The notes below the pieces were generated by a model that did not search any database, was not told where the DNA came from, and worked only from the letters and a program-made list of their open reading frames with translations. A stretch of DNA of 64,000 nt from AWTP1-13 sp963770295 (lineage in GTDB: Bacteria; Pseudomonadota; Alphaproteobacteria; Rhizobiales; Hyphomicrobiaceae), in assembly GCA_963770295.1 (NCBI GenBank), contig CAVYPA010000015.1:124001-188000 (forward strand), written 5' to 3'. How positions within the stretch are numbered: position 1 is the first letter of the stretch; the number at the start of each line of letters is the position of its first letter. The position numbers were made by a program, and so were the translations under genes. Of this stretch, positions 8,306-15,353 are shown in pieces.

Positions 8306-8649
8306 TGGAGTTCGCGCCGACACCGTCGCGTCATTGCCGACGCCGGGTTGCCGCGCGCATCATGGGCTGCCTCTGAGTGAGGTGCCCGCGCTCCTACTCG
8401 GGCGCCGATCTTCAACCGAGATAGTCTCCAATCGGTGCCCCCCGGTTGCTACCCACTCCGCCAGGGGCATTTGCTTGGGGGCGATGATCTATGGCCCGGT
8501 GCCTGCGAAGTTCTCAGTCCGGTGGTGTCAGTCGGACCCATCGCCACGTTGCAGAGAATGGCACTCGACTACATGGCGCCGCCGTTGAGCAGACGGGGCC
8601 CGCATTACAAACGCCGTCTGCTCCCAGTCGCATTTTAATCGCGGTCTCG

Positions 8650-8853
8650 CTACCACCACACCCATAACAGGGCGAGCAGCACAATCAGCAACAGCCGAGC
8701 GCAGATGCCGGTCCAGTCAACCCAATCGAGAATTGCGAATGCCACGTCATCACCAGCCCCGTACCAACAGCATGAAGCAACACCCTTTGCTAACCAGACC
8801 GAATTAATGCCACGTGAATGCGCCGGGCTTGCCTGACGCGTGGTTCTGTTCAT
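8650..8853 (-). CDS. Small single-pass membrane protein, unknown
   Basis: A 67-residue frame whose last 20 residues form one hydrophobic helix (CARLLLIVLLALLWVWW) ending at the C-terminus. Its ATG overlaps the stop codon of the upstream zinc-ribbon gene in the arrangement ATGA (8850-8853), which suggests translational coupling and supports it being real. The first 45 residues have low complexity of a kind often seen in non-coding frames (NRTTRQASPAHSRG), so the true protein could be shorter. No family recognised. Confidence 0.4.
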   Translation of the reverse strand: MNRTTRQASPAHSRGINSVWLAKGVASCCWYGAGDDVAFAILDWVDWTGICARLLLIVLLALLWVWW

Positions 8854-9074
8854 CTACGAGGTGACGTTTGCCAACCAGGCAAAGCCCCATCAGGCAAGCG
8901 ATGATGACCCCTCGGCTTCGCCTTCGTTTTTTGAATGAGTTGGTCGCGCCGCTTCGGTGTCACATGGCCGGTGCCTCCACACTCGGGGCAGGCCTTGCGA
9001 CGGAACGGCAGGCGACTTGGAACGTCGCCTTTGCCCCGACACACAGGGCATTCAGTCAGCGTCGGTTTTGACAT
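8850..9074 (-). CDS. Small DnaJ-type zinc-finger protein
   Basis: About 74 residues from the ATG at 9074 (MSKPTLTECPVC); the frame is open another 30 codons upstream but the conserved part begins here. Two CxxCxGxG-type knuckles are present: CPVCRGKGD and CPECGGTGH, 11 residues apart. This is half of the four-repeat DnaJ central zinc domain and should bind one zinc. A basic tail follows (KRRDQLIQKTKAKPRG). Such short proteins are common in Bradyrhizobium and have no assigned function. The stop overlaps the start of the next small membrane-protein gene by four bases, suggesting a two-gene unit. Confidence 0.65.
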   Translation of the reverse strand: MSKPTLTECPVCRGKGDVPSRLPFRRKACPECGGTGHVTPKRRDQLIQKTKAKPRGHHRLPDGALPGWQTSPRR

Positions 9075-9204
9075 GCTGCAGCTGGCCGATTGGGCAGATC
9101 GTGTTGATCGGTGCGATCCAACTCCCCAAAAGTGGGGATTATAGCTTACCCCAGCGCACATCAAGTGTACGTCTGGACAATGCCTCCCATAGAAGGCGCA
9201 GGCG

Positions 9205-9423
9205 ATGTTCGTTTACTTGTTTCGGCAGCGTAATGCAGACCGTGCGCTTACAACTGACATAACCGGGCGAAATCTTCCGTCCCGCACGCCTACGAGCCAT
9301 TGGATGTTCGTGAAGGCACTTCGAATCGACAATTGGCGACCGCTGTTGGGCGTCGCTGACTTTGAGGAAGCGTCCCGCCAATTGAAGCAAGTCGGCTACT
9401 ATATCTTTGAAGCGGACGGTTAA
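9205..9423 (+). CDS. Small conserved hypothetical protein
   Basis: A 72-residue protein. It opens with the beta-strand-like MFVYLFRQRNADRALTTDIT, then TGRNLPSRTPTSHW, and ends with FEEASRQLKQVGYYIFEADG. The TGRNLP and GYYIFE blocks resemble a family of short proteins of unknown function in rhizobia, but I cannot name a domain. No strong ribosome site is visible before the ATG. The opposite strand also has an 83-codon frame across this region (9139-9390), which I judge to be the shadow because its composition is less protein-like. Isolated, no neighbours that hint at a function. Confidence 0.45.
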   Translation: MFVYLFRQRNADRALTTDITGRNLPSRTPTSHWMFVKALRIDNWRPLLGVADFEEASRQLKQVGYYIFEADG

Positions 9424-9430
9424 GGCTCGA

Positions 9431-9601
9431 TCAAACCAGTGCGAACGGCGCAGCGCACGCGACCGGCAAGGACAGGTAGAGCTTCCGCATGGCGGCGGCT
9501 CGATGGGTTTCCACCGTCCTCAAAGAGATATTGAAGCTGCGCGCAATCTCCTTGTTCGTGCGACCGTCGGCTATCAGCCTCACGATGCCCGCCTGCCGCA
9601 T
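9431..9601 (-). CDS. LuxR-type helix-turn-helix fragment (56 residues)
   Basis: From ATG 9601 the frame reads MRQAGIVRLIADGRTNKEIA, then RSFNISLRTVETHRAAAMRKL and a short hydrophobic tail. This is the GerE/LuxR DNA-binding domain, with the NKEIA turn and the TVETHR recognition helix. A TAG stop sits twelve codons upstream of the HTH and no receiver or ligand domain precedes it, so it is either a stand-alone HTH protein or the 3' end of a deleted response regulator. The last 13 residues (PVACAAPFALV region) do not match the normal LuxR end. It lies just downstream of the DUF6894 gene on the same strand. I favour a truncated remnant. Confidence 0.55.
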   Translation of the reverse strand: MRQAGIVRLIADGRTNKEIARSFNISLRTVETHRAAAMRKLYLSLPVACAAPFALV

Positions 9602-9619
9602 CGGCCAACTCGATCGACG

Positions 9620-9832
9620 CTAGAACGGCAATTCAAACAGTTGCCGCCAGTTTTCGTCGGCGACGATAATCATTCCACGACCAGACCTTCTGTTCCAAGC
9701 ATCAACCGCCAAACACTGTTGCGCGCGGAGTACTGTTTCTTCCTCAGCCTGAGCAGAGTTTGCGAGTTCGATGCCTTCCTGGTCCAGTACGGTCACTTGA
9801 CCACGTTTAACGTGGAAGAAGTAGCGCGGCAC
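9620..9832 (-). CDS. DUF6894-family small protein
   Basis: A 70-residue protein starting at GTG 9832, chosen because GGGAGGG lies a few bases upstream and because PRYFFHV, the family start, follows at once. The sequence continues VLDQEGIELANSAQAEEET and ends GRGMIIVADENWRQLFELPF. DUF6894 proteins are short, abundant in Bradyrhizobium, and of unknown function; the pattern PRYFFHV...D.EG.EL....A is diagnostic. The frame is open to 9985 but the extra 51 residues look non-coding. It precedes the HTH fragment by 18 bases. Confidence 0.75.
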   Translation of the reverse strand: MPRYFFHVKRGQVTVLDQEGIELANSAQAEEETVLRAQQCLAVDAWNRRSGRGMIIVADENWRQLFELPF

Positions 9833-10161
9833 CTCGAAGCCCTCCCGCGGGCACGAGAACTTGCGCAGGAAACCCAATGGGACGGTATTCGATCCATCTA
9901 TCCCAAAACTTTGATGTACCCCCGATCGTTGCGGTGCGATGCAGCGCGGATGCAATAGTTCGTAGACAAACAGTATCGTGGCCAAACGACCTATGACGTA
10001 TAGAGAGGTGGCTACAACCCGTGCTGTTCGTTTGCGTACAGTTATACGGGTAGCTGGCGATAATCGACCGAGTATTAAGTCATGAGGCTTACAGACAAGC
10101 GACGGATCGCGTTCCAGACTATGCCTCGACCATTGCTCAGCGTTGGAAGGCGAGCTTGGCG
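9833..10161. other. Gap without a recognisable gene
   Basis: No supported gene. It holds the upstream region of the DUF6894 gene and of the small plus-strand gene at 10162. Confidence 0.4.
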
Positions 10162-10425
10162 ATGCTGCATAGGACTTGGTACAGGCGGCTTGCGAGAAGC
10201 AATCGGCTTATCGCCAATGCGCGGCAGCGCATCGAAATCCAGAAGGCGCTCATATCCCAACTGGAGCGCAAGGAACGAAGTACTTACAGAGCTTTTGCGC
10301 GCTTAAGGCAATTCGAGGCGGCATTGCACTTCTTAGAGGACCAGCGCGAGGTCATCTTGGTGAAGGTGCGGAGGTCCCCGCTGCCTGCGGAACTCTGGCG
10401 TGTACCAGGCGTCAGCCTACTCTAA
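10162..10425 (+). CDS. Small coiled-coil hypothetical protein
   Basis: About 87 residues from ATG 10162 (a TTG two codons earlier is also in frame). The middle is strongly helical and charged: ANARQRIEIQKALISQLERK, then AFARLRQFEAALHFLEDQRE. Short proteins with an RIxxQxxLIxxLER core are frequent in rhizobia and carry no assigned function. It has no signal peptide or membrane segment. No ribosome site stands out, and the last residues (SPLPAELWRVPGVSLL) may not be original. It overlaps the end of DNA-ligase-like debris on the other strand. Confidence 0.5.
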   Translation: MLHRTWYRRLARSNRLIANARQRIEIQKALISQLERKERSTYRAFARLRQFEAALHFLEDQREVILVKVRRSPLPAELWRVPGVSLL

Positions 10426-10589
10426 TTCAGTGATTTCCCGCTCCACAATGGCCTCCTGCTTCCTAAGCTCGCGCGCACTGCCCACGCTGAGCTCCGGTGA
10501 TGGCAACCGCTCGAGCACGCGCGCCCTCGCGCTTCCTGACCAGTACCCGCTCGCGTTCGCCCGCTCGGGGTTGCGCGGTCCCAAACTCC

Positions 10590-10765
10590 TTGTGCCGCGT
10601 TGCGGTTGGTCGGGGCACTTTGGCTTGATCCAGTAGCGGCGGGGACGCAAAGCGCGAACTCCGTCGTTTGCCGACGACGCCCTCGAACCAACGCGATTGC
10701 AGGTAATCGAACAGGACCGTTCCATCTGCGGTTTCTGAGCGGTCGGCAGCCGTTGCGATCAGCAT
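10590..10765 (-). pseudogene. ATP-dependent DNA ligase remnant, frameshifted
   Basis: On the minus strand one frame reads GTVLFDYLQSRWFEGVVGKR; the coherent reading then moves to another frame as RYWIKPKCPDQPQ. These correspond to two neighbouring motifs of ATP-dependent (LigD/LigC type) DNA ligases, LEGIVxKRxxSxY and RxWIKxKNP. The nucleotide-binding motif KxDG and the rest of the gene are absent. The remaining sequence of 10426-10886 shows nothing else I recognise. Confidence 0.5.
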
Positions 10766-10886
10766 TTCCCTCAGCGCTTTGCATGAGACCTGATATGCTG
10801 ACCACGTGGACCATTGAGGGGATCGCAATGAAGCGGCGGGAGTTCTTCCTGATGTGTAAGTCAACGGGCGTGCCTGAGGGACCGTG

Positions 10887-11267
10887 ATGCACCATTCCCG
10901 CCTATGCGCCGTGCTGATCGACTGCAAGACGTCCGACGTGGACGAGGCCGCGCGCTTCTGGGGCAAGGCAGTGGGACGCGCTGTCGATCCCAGCCATCCG
11001 AACAGTCGCGGCAATTACCGAATGCTGGAGACTCCGCCAGACGAGCTTATCGTGGAGATCCAGCGGGTGGACCACGAGAGCCGCGTTCATTTGGACATCG
11101 AGACCGACAATATTCCTGCCGAAGTGGCACGCCTGGAGAAGCTGGGCGCCACGGTGGTAAGCCGCCTGCGACGCTGGGTGGTAATGGAGGCACCGACCGG
11201 GCAACAATTCTGCGTCGTACGGGTGCAGCGTCCCGGTTTCCCGAAGAATGCTAACCACTGGGACTAA
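10887..11267 (+). CDS. VOC-superfamily (glyoxalase-like) protein
   Basis: A 126-residue protein starting at ATG 10887 (a GTG directly before it is also in frame), with GAGGG upstream. It has the glyoxalase/bleomycin-resistance layout: IDCKTSDVDEAARFWGKAVG as the first beta-alpha unit, a middle strand with VHLDIETDNIPAEVARLEKLG, and the closing EAPTGQQFCVVRVQRPGF. His and Glu residues typical of metal binding are present in HLDIE but the exact ligand set cannot be fixed by eye. Family members are dioxygenases, isomerases or resistance proteins; nothing nearby indicates which. It stands alone between gene debris and the LysR gene. Confidence 0.8.
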   Translation: MHHSRLCAVLIDCKTSDVDEAARFWGKAVGRAVDPSHPNSRGNYRMLETPPDELIVEIQRVDHESRVHLDIETDNIPAEVARLEKLGATVVSRLRRWVVMEAPTGQQFCVVRVQRPGFPKNANHWD

Positions 11268-11382
11268 CTGTCCTGGGTAGAACTGCAACGCGCCGCGTCG
11301 AGCGGGCCTGTCCGCGGCGGGCCGCATCAGCCGCCCCACCTACGTTCGACGACAAAAACAGCTTCGGCCTCCTGAAGCCGCT

Positions 11383-12282
11383 TCAGCCACCTTCATTTTT
11401 GTGCATGAGCTGGGCCGCGAAATAATCGGAAAAGGCTCGTACCTTGAGAGAGGGTCGACGGCCGCCCGGGTAAACGGCGTGCAGCTCGACCCAATCCAGT
11501 TGATAATTAGAAAGGATCGTGACCAGCTCCCCGGCCTCAAGTTCGGCTCGGCACATCCATCCAGATGCGAGCGCTATTCCGAGCCCGGCTTTGGCGCAGG
11601 CGACGACGCCGTCGGCCGAGGCGACCTTTATTGGCCCTTCTACGGTTATAGATGTTGCCCGCCCCGAGCGCGTGAAACGCCAGCCGGTTCGGCCGGAGAG
11701 ACCCGGACCGAGAATGCAGTCGTGCCTGGCGAGGTCGGCGGGCGTTTGTGGCGTTCCCCTGCGCGCAAGGTAGGCAGGCGAGGCAATGGCGAGGCGCGGA
11801 GCCTTGCCCAGCAACCGCGCACCGAACCCGGAATCGGCCAGAGGGCCCAGTCGCAGGGCCACATCGGCGCCTTCGGCGATCAGGTCTTCGGTCCGGTCGG
11901 ACATCAGCAGCTCGATGCCCAGTTTCGGATGTCGCACCGCGAAACCGGAGAGACGCGGGATGACTTCCCGAATTCCGAATGCCCCCGACAGCGCCACCCG
12001 CAACGTGCCGCGCAGGCCCTCTGCTCCGCGCGCGACATTTTCGGCATCGTCGAGATCGTCGAGAACGTGCCGTGCCCTTTCGAGCAATACCCGGCCGGCG
12101 TCGGTCGGCGCGACGTGCCGCGTGGTGCGCAAGAGCAGCTTCACACCCAGCCGCGCCTCGAGGCTCGCGATCATTCGCGATATCGACGGCTGCGACACCC
12201 CGAGTTCGCGCGCGACGCGGGAGAAGCTGCCGGTCTCGCCGGCGCGGACGAAGGCGGTCAATTCCCGGAGCCGGTCACTCAT
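11383..12282 (-). CDS. LysR-family transcriptional regulator, divergent to SDR gene
   Basis: A 299-residue protein from ATG 12282 (MSDRLRELTAFVRAGETGSF); the frame is open to 12402 but homology begins here. The N-terminal HTH reads SFSRVARELGVSQPSISRMI, followed by the linker helix and a substrate-binding domain (about 90-295) with GTLRVALSGAFGIREVIPRL and DVALRLGPLADS. It belongs to the CrgA/PecT-like group in which GxLRV opens the effector domain. It is transcribed away from the short-chain dehydrogenase at 12402, the usual arrangement for a LysR protein controlling its neighbour and itself. A T-N11-A palindrome lies nine bases before its start. Confidence 0.92.
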   Translation of the reverse strand: MSDRLRELTAFVRAGETGSFSRVARELGVSQPSISRMIASLEARLGVKLLLRTTRHVAPTDAGRVLLERARHVLDDLDDAENVARGAEGLRGTLRVALSGAFGIREVIPRLSGFAVRHPKLGIELLMSDRTEDLIAEGADVALRLGPLADSGFGARLLGKAPRLAIASPAYLARRGTPQTPADLARHDCILGPGLSGRTGWRFTRSGRATSITVEGPIKVASADGVVACAKAGLGIALASGWMCRAELEAGELVTILSNYQLDWVELHAVYPGGRRPSLKVRAFSDYFAAQLMHKNEGG

Positions 12283-12290
12283 GCACCTAG

Positions 12291-12307
12291 CGTATAAGTC
12301 AGATACG
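12291..12307. promoter_or_regulatory. Candidate LysR operator
   Basis: CGTAT and ATACG separated by seven bases form a perfect dyad, and within it T12293 and A12305 give the LysR T-N11-A motif. It lies in the LysR/SDR intergenic region immediately before the LysR start. Confidence 0.5.
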
Positions 12308-12401
12308 CGGGGCTCGTCTACCGCTCGCGCCCGTTCGACGTCATCTTCTCTCGCAGGCGGGGGGGCAGGCGGCTGAAAAGAACGCGAGAAGGAGTGCGCC
12401 A

Positions 12402-13136
12402 ATGACGACGACAGCCCTCATCACCGGAGCGACCAGCGGAATCGGCCGCGCGACAGCCGACAAATTGGCCCAGTCGGGCATTCATGTCATGGTCGTGGGC
12501 CGCAACGTGAAACGCGGCGAAAAGACGGTTGCCGAAATACGGGCAGCGGGCGGGAAAGCCGATTTCATCTCGTCCGATCTTCGCGACGCTGCGAGCGCCC
12601 GTGCGGTCGCGAGAAAGGCCGTCGAGCTGGGAGGCGGCCATGTCGACATCCTGATCAACAACGCCGGCATGTTTCCGTTCGGCCCGACGCATGAAATGAG
12701 CGAAGAGTCGTTCGACGACATCTATGCGCTCAATGTGAAGGCCCCCTATTTCCTCGTCGCCGAGCTTGCGCCGTTGATGACGCAGCGAGGCAGAGGAGCA
12801 ATCGTCAACGTTTCAACGATGGTCGCCGATTACGGTGCGGCGGGCTTGAGCCTCTATGGATCGAGCAAAGCCGCCGTCAATCTACTGACTAAAGCGTGGG
12901 CGGCCGAATATGGACCCAAGGGCGTCCGCGTCAATGCGGTTAGTCCCGGACCGACCCGTACCGAAGGCACGGCGGCCATGGGCGACGTGTTGCAACAGCT
13001 CGCGGCGCAAGCGCCGGCTGGGCGACCGGCTGCGCCTGAGGAGATTGCCGAGGCGATCGTGTTTCTGGCGACCGACCGCGCCAGTTTCGTCCAGGGTGCG
13101 ATTCTGCCGGTCGATGGCGGCAGAACCGCCGTGTAG
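12402..13136 (+). CDS. Short-chain dehydrogenase/reductase
   Basis: A 244-residue classical SDR with AGGAG before the ATG. The coenzyme motif is TGATSGIG (residues 8-15); NNAG follows near residue 86; the catalytic triad is visible as Ser in VSTMVAD and SLYGSSKAAVN with Tyr and Lys; PGPTRT lies after the active site. Arg in VGRN near residue 34 suggests NADPH preference, typical of this subfamily. It is an oxidoreductase of unknown substrate. The divergent LysR gene and dyad suggest substrate-induced expression. The closest family are 3-oxoacyl-ACP-reductase-like or glucose-dehydrogenase-like enzymes, but the name cannot be narrowed by eye. Confidence 0.9.
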   Translation: MTTTALITGATSGIGRATADKLAQSGIHVMVVGRNVKRGEKTVAEIRAAGGKADFISSDLRDAASARAVARKAVELGGGHVDILINNAGMFPFGPTHEMSEESFDDIYALNVKAPYFLVAELAPLMTQRGRGAIVNVSTMVADYGAAGLSLYGSSKAAVNLLTKAWAAEYGPKGVRVNAVSPGPTRTEGTAAMGDVLQQLAAQAPAGRPAAPEEIAEAIVFLATDRASFVQGAILPVDGGRTAV

Positions 13137-13410
13137 ATTTAGTCGTCCGTGGTATAAGTGGTGGGGCTTCGATCGATGGCGATGAATCGATCGAGAACGC
13201 CAATTGCGCTTGTGGCCACGCGCGTTGCTACCATCCCACTTGTCAGGTCACGTGATCATGCGCCCAAACTTATTCGCGAGCCGCTGACACAGAGTCGACC
13301 GACGCGCGACTCCGGCACGTCGGGTATTGCCGCAGGCCGGATATCCGCGGCGCCACAGCGGCGCTGTCTCTTGTCTAGCGCCATTGCGAAGGCTGCCCCA
13401 ACCACCGTTA

Positions 13411-14898
13411 TCATTGCAACGCTCGTGAGCCTGAGCCATCGGAATCGCGTCTCAAGGGGGGAGGGTTCCAGCGGCCGTCCGCGACCTGCGGCTTCGGCTC
13501 GTAGATCCGCAACGTCAATCCGAGTTGGCCGCTATTCGGTGCCGGCAACCAGTTTGCTTCCCTGTCAACTCCAGGGCTCTGGTTCTGGATGTAAAGATCG
13601 AGCGAGCCGTCGGCGCTGAAGTTGAGGGGATCACGGTCTCCGATGGCAAAACGGTTGAGCGAATTGGCTACCTGGAAGCCCTCTGCATCGTATAGTGTCA
13701 GCGACCAGAATGCGCCAGCCGGCGGCAACTCGTCCTTGCCGAAATGTAAAATGTACTTGTTTTCCGCCATGACCGGCTTGCCATCCGCGTCGCTGACGTT
13801 CAGCGGGTAGATTGCGTCCTCAACCTGATTGGCGCCAAGCCCGACTAGCGCAACGATGGCGCGCTTAAGATAGTAATTGCCGTAAACGCCTATTGTGTCG
13901 GTGTTCATCTGCCAGCCATTGGTTACGCGCGCGATCGTCGGTGCCTTCTCCCGCATAAGCTTCAAACCTGCGGCTGCACCCTGCGCAAGAGCATCGGCGC
14001 TGGCTATGCTATCGTCGAAGTCATCGCCCGGCTCTAAGCCAATGCGCTTCATCCGCGCATTGATTGACCAGTCGGTACTGTGCGGTGGATTGCGCTTCAT
14101 CAGTTCCGCGCCATAGTTGAAGTATTCATCCGCCGACATCTCATTGACCTGGCGCACCGGTTCGGTTCTGGTATCGACCGCGGAGTCAATTTTTTGCTCG
14201 ACCCTCTGCGGCGGTTTTCCCCAATCTGACAGAAGCGTAATTTTGTAGCCGTCTTGAACCTTGTGAACAGCCTCGTAGTCTTTCACACCGTTGGTCTGCG
14301 TGCGGCCGATGATCCAGACATACGACGTCGGCGCGTCGATGCTTTCAAGGCCCTTCGGGACCCGCCCATTCCATTCCGGTGGCACGAGAGCGAAGTCGGC
14401 TGCGCCAGTCCCGTTGGTCCGTTTGCCGGGAACGGCAAAAACATCGGTCCACATGTCGAGCATGGGCAGCATGAAATAGCGGCCACCCGTATCCGCTGTT
14501 GAGACGACGACCGGGCCATTGGTCAGGTCGAGCCACGCGCTCGAATAAAGGGTATCGAAATTCGGTCGAACCACCGTCCTCATTTCGGCCGTTGGAAATG
14601 CGCGGACATGAGCAAAGGCGTTAGATGGCCCACCGAATTGGTTGACCTTGGGGTCAAGATTGGTCAGTTGCTTGCGTGTCACGTCCATTAGGATCAGCGG
14701 ATACAGGTAGATATAGGCTTCCTGCGCGATGGCCTGCGCCTCTTCCGCGGAAATGGATTGGTTTGCCCCTGCTGTTGAAGCCGGCCGCTGTGCTTGCGCG
14801 GTCTTGGTTACTAGCTCTGATCCCAAGGCCGAAGCTGCGGCAACTGTTGCGGCGCCGATAAGCGTCTTGCGGCGGGTCGCGATGAACTCATTCGCCAT
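13411..14898 (-). CDS. Exported DUF1254/DUF1214 protein
   Basis: A 495-residue protein with GGAGG before the ATG. Residues 1-37 look like a Tat signal (TRRKTLIGAATVAAASALGS, ending in AQA). The DUF1254 domain follows at about 50-190 (QEAYIYLYPLILMDVTRKQL, RPNFDTLYSSAWLDL, RYFMLPMLDMWTDVF). DUF1214 is at about 345-460 (YGNYYLKRAIVALVGLGANQ, FWSLTLYDAEGFQVAN). Two-domain proteins of this kind are periplasmic, very common in environmental proteobacteria and of unknown function. The last ten residues (DSDGSGSRALQ) extend past the usual end. Upstream hairpins at 15010-15062 may belong to its leader. The gap 13137-13410 shows nothing I recognise. Confidence 0.85.
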   Translation of the reverse strand: MANEFIATRRKTLIGAATVAAASALGSELVTKTAQAQRPASTAGANQSISAEEAQAIAQEAYIYLYPLILMDVTRKQLTNLDPKVNQFGGPSNAFAHVRAFPTAEMRTVVRPNFDTLYSSAWLDLTNGPVVVSTADTGGRYFMLPMLDMWTDVFAVPGKRTNGTGAADFALVPPEWNGRVPKGLESIDAPTSYVWIIGRTQTNGVKDYEAVHKVQDGYKITLLSDWGKPPQRVEQKIDSAVDTRTEPVRQVNEMSADEYFNYGAELMKRNPPHSTDWSINARMKRIGLEPGDDFDDSIASADALAQGAAAGLKLMREKAPTIARVTNGWQMNTDTIGVYGNYYLKRAIVALVGLGANQVEDAIYPLNVSDADGKPVMAENKYILHFGKDELPPAGAFWSLTLYDAEGFQVANSLNRFAIGDRDPLNFSADGSLDLYIQNQSPGVDREANWLPAPNSGQLGLTLRIYEPKPQVADGRWNPPPLRRDSDGSGSRALQ

Positions 14899-15009
14899 TT
14901 TTGGCCTCCGTGGTTGTGCAGGCGAAATGGCAGCAATCGAATAAAGCAGCGAAACAACTGCCCTCGAGGCGCTAGCAATTCATGCTCGCAGCGAGAATTG
15001 AAAGCGGCC

Positions 15010-15062
15010 ATCAGGGCAAACCCTGATCATTAGAGAGCCAAATTCCGCAATAGATTGATCAG
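15010..15062. repeat. Two inverted repeats upstream of the DUF1254 gene
   Basis: ATCAGGG-CAAA-CCCTGAT (15010-15027) is a perfect 7-bp hairpin. CTGATCA (15023-15029) and TGATCAG (15056-15062) form a second, wider dyad overlapping it. The two are mutually exclusive as RNA structures. They lie about 110-165 bases before the gene start at 14898. The rest of the 14899-15353 gap has nothing I recognise. Confidence 0.4.
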
Positions 15063-15353
15063 CTAACCGCGCTCGAACGATGACCGTTCTGGCACGGAAC
15101 ACCGATTCGCGGCAGCGCATCAGCTTGCGCAGCTGAGGCGTAAGCTGTCGTATTCAAGCGGTGCCAACTTGGTCCCAGGCCGACCCGTAGCCGCCCTGGG
15201 CCGCTGCCGCTGCCGCGATGCAGTATCTGATCATGTCGATCCGCGGCTCATCGCGCCTCGTCCGCGGTCGCAACAAAACGATCACATAAAATTCCTCAGG
15301 CCTTCAGCGGGCGCTCAATCTTGGCCACCAGCCGGTCTTGCCAATGTCGGAAG

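Noticed and set aside
8900..9030. EcfG-type promoter GGAAC-N16-CGTC near 9000
   Set aside because: Last base of the -10 differs from CGTT and it lies inside the antisense of the zinc-ribbon gene.
9139..9390. 83-codon minus-strand frame over the small gene at 9205-9423
   Set aside because: Less protein-like composition than the plus-strand frame; only one of the two can be favoured and neither is strong.
10828..10887. Plus-strand peptide beginning MKRREFFLMCK, resembling the start of a tripartite-type binding protein
   Set aside because: Stops after 19 codons with no continuation in any frame; too short to claim a remnant.
11401..12297. 298-codon plus-strand frame
   Set aside because: Exactly antisense to the LysR gene at 11383-12282, whose domains are clear.
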